Part shown: positions 40,489 through 45,429 of the stretch, piece after piece
Layout of the letters: every line of letters begins with the position of its first letter
Numbering within the stretch: position 1 is the first letter of the stretch
Source: Candidatus Latescibacterota bacterium
Lineage (GTDB): Bacteria; Latescibacterota; UBA2968; SICM01
Length of the DNA: 45,429 bases
Direction of reading: 5' to 3'
Assembly (NCBI GenBank): GCA_009694805.1
Contig: SICM01000011.1
Span: 1-45,429, forward strand
Made by a program: the position numbers and the translations under genes
Notes under the pieces: model-generated
Database searches by the model: none
Seen by the model: the letters and a program-made list of their open reading frames with translations, nothing else
Told to the model about the DNA's origin: nothing

Positions 40489-43400
40489 GGGGAAAAGACC
40501 ACCAGCTTTCTCAGCTTCTTCCCGAACTGCTCTGCGAAGAGGAAGAAGTCGTTGAAGTCGATCACGCCGTCCTTGGCCAGGTCGAACGCCGGGTCCCAAC
40601 TCGGCCCCCCTTCCCTCGTCCCGAATTTCTCCGCGAACGCGAAGAAGTCGAAGAAGTCCACGATGCCGTCGCCGTTGAAGTCCGCGCCGGCGGGGTTGCC
40701 CGGCGGGGTCTCCTGCGTCCTGAATTTCAGCCGGCGGATGAGGTGATTCTGCACGTCGGCCACGAGCCATTCGCCCGTCCCGCCGGGGGCGAGGCCGGTG
40801 GGCTGATTCAGGTCGATCTTCGTGGCATCCTGACCCTCCAGGCTATTGAACCCGCCATTCCCGGTCCCGGCCACGGTGATGATCAGGCCCGACCGGGCGT
40901 CGATGCGCCGGATGCGATGGTTAAACGTATCGGTGACGTAGAGGTCCCCCAGGCTGTCCACGGCCACCCGCCGGGGCTGGTTGAGGCTGGCGTTCACGGC
41001 CAGGCCGCCATCCCCGGCGAAACGGGGCTGGCCGTCTCCGGCGAAGGTGGTGATAACGCCCGTGGCCGTGTCGACGCGGCGTATGCGGTGGTTGTTCGTG
41101 TCCGCGATGTAGAGGTTGCCCAGGCTGTCCACGGCCACGCCGTTGGGACGATTGAAGCTGGCCCTGAATGCGGCGTCGCCATCTCCTGCAAAACGGGGCT
41201 GGCCGTCTCCGGCGAAGGTCGTGAGGATACCCGTGGCCGCGTCCACGCGCCGGATGCGGTGGTTGAAAGTGTCGGCGATGTAGAGGTTGCCCTGGCGGTC
41301 GAGGGCCGCGGAGGCAGGGAAGCTCAGGCTCGCATCGAGAGCGGGCCCCCCGTCCCCCGCGAAGCGGAACTGGCCGTCTCCGACCAGGGTGGTGATGATC
41401 GAGGTCCGGAGGTCCACCTGGCGGACCTTGTGGTTGCCCGTGTCCACGATCAGGAGCCGGTTGTCTCGGGTGACCAGGACATCTGAAGGGGCGTTCAGGG
41501 TAGCCAGGGAGGCCGGACCGCCGTCCCCCCGGTTGCCATGGCTGCCGGTCCCCGCGACCTTGGTGATGACGTTTGTCCTCCCGTCCACCCGGCGGACCAG
41601 GCTGTTCTCCGTGTCCGCGATGTACAGGGTCCCGGTGGTGTCCGCCAAGACCACGCCCTGTGGACCGTTGAGCGCGGCCTGCGTGGCCGGCCCCTCGTCG
41701 CCACTCCAACTGGCCTGGCGGTTCCCGGCTGCCACCTCGACGGTCCCGGCCTGAGGCGGGGGGAGGAGGTCGATCTGAACCTGTCCGGACGACAGGCCGG
41801 GGGACTGGGCGGAGATGACCACCCGGCCCGGCAGAAACCCGGGGGACCGGAAGAGGATGGAGGCCAGGCCGTCCTGGGCCTGGACGACGGCGGGACCCTC
41901 AAGAGTCCCCTGCCCCGACAGGCCGAAGGTGATCGTGGCCCTGTTGCCCAGGGCGCGCTCTCCCTTTTCGTCCTGGACCGTGGCCGTGATCTGCGCCGTG
42001 GAGATGCCATTGGCGATGAGCGCCGTGGCGGACGCGGTCAGCGCGATCCGGGCCGGTGGGCTGGGGGCAGTCTCCACGATCCTCGTGAGACGCCCCTCCG
42101 GGAGGTCTTTCAGGGCCTGCACGATGCCGCTGGGCCAGTGGACGACCAGGCTGTCGACCCGCTCGGCCCGGCCCGTTCCGAACAGCAGGGTCGCCCCGCT
42201 CTGCGAGAGGTGGGAGGACCCGCCGCTGACCTCCTGGAGCAGGCCCCGCCCGTTCACGACGGAACGCACCCGCGCCCCGATGGCGTCTCTGGCGCTCCGG
42301 GTTCCGACCAGCTGCGCGGCGATCCATCCCCCCTCGGCCTCCTGGTTCCGGTAGAGGCGTCCGGGGCGGTCCTGGTTGGACACGTAGAGGTCCGGCGCGC
42401 CGTCCCCGTCGAAGTCGGCCACGGCCGCGCCCCGGCCATCCCCCACGTTGTTGACGCCCAATTTTGACCCGACCTCCAGAAAGCTCCCGCCATCGTTCCG
42501 GTAGAGGAGATTCGGCTGTCCGCTCCGGACGAGGTAAAGGTCGAGGTCGCCGTCGTCATCGTAATCGATCCAGACCACGCCCCTCGCCTTCCAGGTCCCG
42601 TTGTCCTCCTTCAGCAGACTCGCCTCGACGTCGGTGAACTTCCCGCCCTCGTTCCGGTAGAGATGGGACGGCCTGTTGAATCCCGTGGCGAACAGGTCGA
42701 GGTCGCCGTCGTTGTCATAGTCCCCCCACGCCACGCCGAAGGTCGGGTCGCTGTTATCCACCACCTTCAGGGAGTCCCCGACATCCACGAACCGGGCCTC
42801 CCCATTCCGGTAGAGATGATCCCTTCCGCTGGCCGCCACGTAGAGGTCGATCCGCCCATCCCCGTCGTAGTCCCCCCAGGCCGGCTGCACGCTGCTGCCG
42901 AGGGAATCGGCCACGCCGAAGGATGGGGCAACGTCGGTGAACTTCCCGCCCTCGTTCCGGTAGAGCCGGTTGGGGCCGAAGTTCGCCACGAACAGGTCCA
43001 GGTCGCCGTCGTTGTCGAAGTCGGCCCAGGCCGCGCCCATGCCCGCGCCGACGGCGTCGAGGCCAAGGGCCACGGCGACGTCGGTGAACTTCCCGCCCTC
43101 ATTCCGGTAGAGCCGGCTCGGCTGGTTGAAGTTCGTGACGAACAGGTCGGGGTCGCCGTCGTTGTCGAAGTCCCCCCAGACCGCCGCGCTCCCATCCCGG
43201 TCGTTCGTGACGCCCGTGTCAGTGGCCACATCCGTGAAGGTCCCGTCGCCGTTGTTCCGGTGGAGCGAGGCCGCACGGCCACCGCTGCGCACCACATAGA
43301 GGTCCGGCCTGCCGTCACTGTTGAAGTCTCCCCAGGCCACGCCGAATTCCCGGCCAGGCCCGCCCAGGCCCGCGCTGTCGCCGACAGCCTTGAACCCGCC

Positions 43401-45218
43401 GGGCCTGGCAGGCCGACCCACGCCCCTCAGCCGGACGGAGACCGTCCCCTCATCCGGGTCGTTGCTCCGGATCGCGAGCGCGGATACCTGTTCGCCCAGG
43501 GCCCTCGGGGAGAAGACCACCCGCACCGTTCGGTTCTGGCCCGATGTGAGCGTAAACGAGCTGTCCAGGACAGTGAACTGCGGGTCCGGGGAGGTGATGG
43601 CGCTGACGAGGATCTGCCCGACCCCAGGGTTGAAGATCGTCAGGGAGGAGAGGGTATCCGTCTTTCCGATGGTGATCGGGCCGAAGTCCAGGCTCTGGGT
43701 TGGGACGTCGATGTCGGGCACGGCCCCCGTGCCGCGCAGCAGGACGGTCGTGGGGCCGCGAGGGTCATCCGTGGTGAGGGTGAGACGCCCCTGGGCCTGC
43801 CCGGCGGCCGTGGGGGTGAAGGTGACGGAGAGGACCAGGCTGTCCGCAAGGGCCACGGTCAGGCTCGTATCCCGCACGGCAAACAGGGGGTTGTCGCTCT
43901 GGACCCTCTGTACCGTCAGGGGAGCGTTCCCCCGGTTCAGGACGACCACGTTGAGGCGTTTCGAGGACTGGACCGTCACGCCCCCGAAGTCGACCACGGC
44001 CTGTGTCTCGGCGTAGGGCGCGAGCGTGTTCGGGCTGTAGAGCCGCCGGACGCGGGCATTGTTCAGGTCGGCGATGAGCAGGTCGCCGCCGGGCAGGAGG
44101 GCGAGGCCCGCCGGGGAGCTGAGCGAGGCCAGGATGCCCGGCCCTCCGTCCCCTCCGTAGGCTGGCACGCCGTTTCCGGCCACGGTCACGATGATGCCGG
44201 TCCGGGCATCCACCCGGCGGATGCGGTGGTTGTCCTGGTCCGCGATGAACAGGTTTCCCTGGGCGTCTATGGCCAGGCCGACCGGGGTGTTGAGGCTCGC
44301 GGATGTGGCTGGCCCCCCGTCCCCTGCGTAGCCTCCCAGCCCGGAGAAAGGGTCCCCGCCGATGCCCACGAGGGCGGAGATGTTGCCAGTGGCCGGGTCC
44401 ACGGCGCGCACCCGGTGGTTGCCCGCGTCGGAGATCAGCATCCTGCCGGAGGCATCCACGGTTACGGCCGAGGGAAAGTAGAGGGCGGCGGCGGTCGCTG
44501 GCCCGCCGTCGCCGGAGAAATCGGCTTCTCCGTTCCCGGCTATGGTTGTGATGACGCCGGTCCGGACGTCCACCCGGCGGATGCGGTGGTTACCCACGAC
44601 CCGTTGGATGCCGGAGATCGGGTCTGTCAGCACGCCCCCCCCGTCCACGATCAGGAGGTTTCCGGCCCGATCCAGGGCCACGCCGACGACCTCGTAGAGC
44701 CGCGCCTGCGTCGCGGGACCTCCGTCCCCGGAGAAGCCCGCCTGCCCGGTCCCGGCCACGGTCATGATGACGCCGGTGTTCGCATCCACCCGGCGGACGC
44801 GGCGGTTGGCCCGGTCGGCGATGAACAGGTTCCCCAGGCTGTCCACGATCACGCCGGTAGGCCGGTTCAGGCGGGCCTGTGTGGCGGGTCCCCCGTCGCC
44901 GTCGAACCCGAAGTCACCGTTCCCGGCCACGGTCGTGAGGGCGCCCGTGTTGGCGTCCACCCGGCGGACGGTGTGCGTCCCGAAGTCTGCGATGAAGGCG
45001 TTGCCCTGGCCGTCCACAGCCACGCCCACCGGGACATTCAGCCTGGCCAGGGTCGCCAGGGTATCCCGGTCCGACGCGCCCCCTCCGGCGAAGGTCCGGA
45101 TGGTGCCGGGGGCCTGGGCGAATGGCTCAGCCGTCCAGCAGACAAACAGGACGAGAAGGCTGAGAAGTTTCGGAATCTGAGGCTTGAAGTCGGTGATGAC
45201 AACCCTCCTGTCGGTCAA
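40485..45218 (-). CDS. 1577-residue secreted mosaic protein: NHL, ASH, FG-GAP/ASPIC, Ig-like, NHL, dockerin-like tail
   Basis: A signal peptide (LLSLLVLFVCWTAEPFAQA) is followed by an NHL propeller (about 37-395; GDGGPATQARLN.P.G...D..GNLFIAD..NHRIRRVD), two ASH/choice-of-anchor-like beta domains (about 403-605), and FG-GAP/VCBS blades (about 610-965; WGDYDNDGDLDLF..G.N.P..LYRNEGGKFTDV). After these come an ASPIC/UnbV domain (about 966-1046), an invasin-like Ig domain (about 1053-1150), a second NHL propeller (about 1160-1500) and two EF-hand-like loops (DFNGDGIVDFFDFF, DLAKDGVIDFNDFF). The first start in frame is TTG 45218. A perfect AGGAGG sits six bases before an in-frame ATC at about 45203, which would give a normal signal peptide. 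It is probably a cell-surface calcium-binding scaffold; its ligand is unknown. Confidence 0.88.
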   Translation of the reverse strand: MTDRRVVITDFKPQIPKLLSLLVLFVCWTAEPFAQAPGTIRTFAGGGASDRDTLATLARLNVPVGVAVDGQGNAFIADFGTHTVRRVDANTGALTTVAGNGDFGFDGDGGPATQARLNRPTGVIVDSLGNLFIADRANRRVRRVDANTGVIMTVAGTGQAGFSGDGGPATQARLYEVVGVALDRAGNLLIVDGGGVLTDPISGIQRVVGNHRIRRVDVRTGVITTIAGNGEADFSGDGGPATAAALYFPSAVTVDASGRMLISDAGNHRVRAVDPATGNISALVGIGGDPFSGLGGYAGDGGPATSASLNTPVGLAIDAQGNLFIADQDNHRIRRVDARTGIIVTVAGNGVPAYGGDGGPGILASLSSPAGLALLPGGDLLIADLNNARVRRLYSPNTLAPYAETQAVVDFGGVTVQSSKRLNVVVLNRGNAPLTVQRVQSDNPLFAVRDTSLTVALADSLVLSVTFTPTAAGQAQGRLTLTTDDPRGPTTVLLRGTGAVPDIDVPTQSLDFGPITIGKTDTLSSLTIFNPGVGQILVSAITSPDPQFTVLDSSFTLTSGQNRTVRVVFSPRALGEQVSALAIRSNDPDEGTVSVRLRGVGRPARPGGFKAVGDSAGLGGPGREFGVAWGDFNSDGRPDLYVVRSGGRAASLHRNNGDGTFTDVATDTGVTNDRDGSAAVWGDFDNDGDPDLFVTNFNQPSRLYRNEGGKFTDVAVALGLDAVGAGMGAAWADFDNDGDLDLFVANFGPNRLYRNEGGKFTDVAPSFGVADSLGSSVQPAWGDYDGDGRIDLYVAASGRDHLYRNGEARFVDVGDSLKVVDNSDPTFGVAWGDYDNDGDLDLFATGFNRPSHLYRNEGGKFTDVEASLLKEDNGTWKARGVVWIDYDDDGDLDLYLVRSGQPNLLYRNDGGSFLEVGSKLGVNNVGDGRGAAVADFDGDGAPDLYVSNQDRPGRLYRNQEAEGGWIAAQLVGTRSARDAIGARVRSVVNGRGLLQEVSGGSSHLSQSGATLLFGTGRAERVDSLVVHWPSGIVQALKDLPEGRLTRIVETAPSPPARIALTASATALIANGISTAQITATVQDEKGERALGNRATITFGLSGQGTLEGPAVVQAQDGLASILFRSPGFLPGRVVISAQSPGLSSGQVQIDLLPPPQAGTVEVAAGNRQASWSGDEGPATQAALNGPQGVVLADTTGTLYIADTENSLVRRVDGRTNVITKVAGTGSHGNRGDGGPASLATLNAPSDVLVTRDNRLLIVDTGNHKVRQVDLRTSIITTLVGDGQFRFAGDGGPALDASLSFPASAALDRQGNLYIADTFNHRIRRVDAATGILTTFAGDGQPRFAGDGDAAFRASFNRPNGVAVDSLGNLYIADTNNHRIRRVDTATGVITTFAGDGQPRFAGDGGLAVNASLNQPRRVAVDSLGDLYVTDTFNHRIRRIDARSGLIITVAGTGNGGFNSLEGQDATKIDLNQPTGLAPGGTGEWLVADVQNHLIRRLKFRTQETPPGNPAGADFNGDGIVDFFDFFAFAEKFGTREGGPSWDPAFDLAKDGVIDFNDFFLFAEQFGKKLRKLVVFSP

Positions 45219-45233
45219 ATCCAGAGCCTCTTT

Positions 45234-45287
45234 GCGCGGGAATAAATTCCCGCGCTACGCAATACAAAGTCCGCTGAAAGCGGGACA
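45234..45287. repeat. Dispersed palindromic (REP-like) repeat
   Basis: A perfect hairpin GCGCGGGAAT-AA-ATTCCCGCGC (45234-45255) is followed by a linker TACGCAATACAAA and a second hairpin GTCCGCT...AGCGGGAC. This two-hairpin unit is a recurring dispersed element that I have seen in several phyla. It lies directly upstream of the mosaic surface-protein gene. I see no gene from here to the window end. Confidence 0.7.
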
Positions 45288-45429
45288 CTGTTCACTTACC
45301 ATTCCCAACTTATGCCCCCCGAAAACCTCGGCAGAAAGCTTTCGGGCCTGAAATATAGGCGTCAGCTTCACCAACGAATACGGCTCTCTAAGAGGCGGTT
45401 CCTGCGATAATCCAAAACTGCTATTTATA

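Noticed and set aside
42663-45245. 860-residue open frame on the plus strand opposite the mosaic surface protein
   Set aside because: It mirrors the repeats of the real gene in high-GC DNA; its own composition (Gly/Arg/His/Val-rich) has no domain, signal peptide or ribosome site.
1-45429. rRNA or tRNA genes
   Set aside because: No stretch with rRNA-like conserved sequence or a cloverleaf with a GGTTCGA-type T-arm was found by eye.

Overview
This is a GC-rich bacterial chromosomal window from an uncultured-type, Gram-negative-like organism. It encodes a BamA/TamA-type outer-membrane protein, two lipoproteins and a second beta-barrel protein. Two secreted proteins end in the same dockerin-like tail (DGDG.VDF.DFF.FA..FG repeated twice), and FG-GAP/ASPIC proteins are present. 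I associate this mix with Latescibacterota, Poribacteria and related FCB-side lineages, but that placement is an inference from style. There is no rRNA, tRNA or CRISPR array. Promoters are clear sigma70 type (TTGACA-N16/17-TATAAT-like), and several genes look leaderless.

Layout. 1-6972: the last codons of an ISAzo13-type transposase, a chimeric remnant (acyl-AMP-ligase start fused in frame to a desaturase end), then a minus-strand lipid operon read right to left: acyl desaturase, CdsA, PssA, ketoacyl-ACP synthase, and an ABC exporter with a cyclic-nucleotide-binding tail. 6985-12420: a minus-strand operon of an AhpD-like protein, a membrane five-haem cytochrome c with TPRs, and an ASPIC/UnbV lipoprotein. 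12698-15988: a sigma54-type histidine kinase and response regulator; the regulator is frameshifted in a G7 run. 16021-17812: back-to-back promoters, a small unknown gene, a MoaD/ThiS protein, a TIM-barrel isomerase and a bidirectional terminator. 17836-20455: acetolactate synthase and a creatininase-family hydrolase. 20571-23603: a cysteine-rich repeat protein and RecD2. 23630-27493: a B12-dependent radical SAM enzyme and a BamA-like protein, the latter divergent from Sua5. 28183-28852: a toxin-antitoxin locus with a broken toxin. 29077-31201: a three-blade propeller protein and a beta-barrel protein. 31250-34338: a DUF2156 acyltransferase, the branched-polyamine synthase BpsA and a membrane protein. 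34449-39218: a complete livKHMGF importer. 39261-45218: a sulfotransferase and a 1577-residue mosaic surface protein.

The thread across the window is a dispersed family of tandem repeats with a strict 7-bp period but different unit sequences. They occur at a dozen or more sites between genes, at gene ends and inside genes. They supply stop codons, C-terminal tails, an interdomain linker and the core of a signal peptide. Other notable items are the chimeric gene scar, the five-haem/TPR/ASPIC operon, leaderless promoters, and three genes broken by single-base shifts, which may be biology or assembly error.
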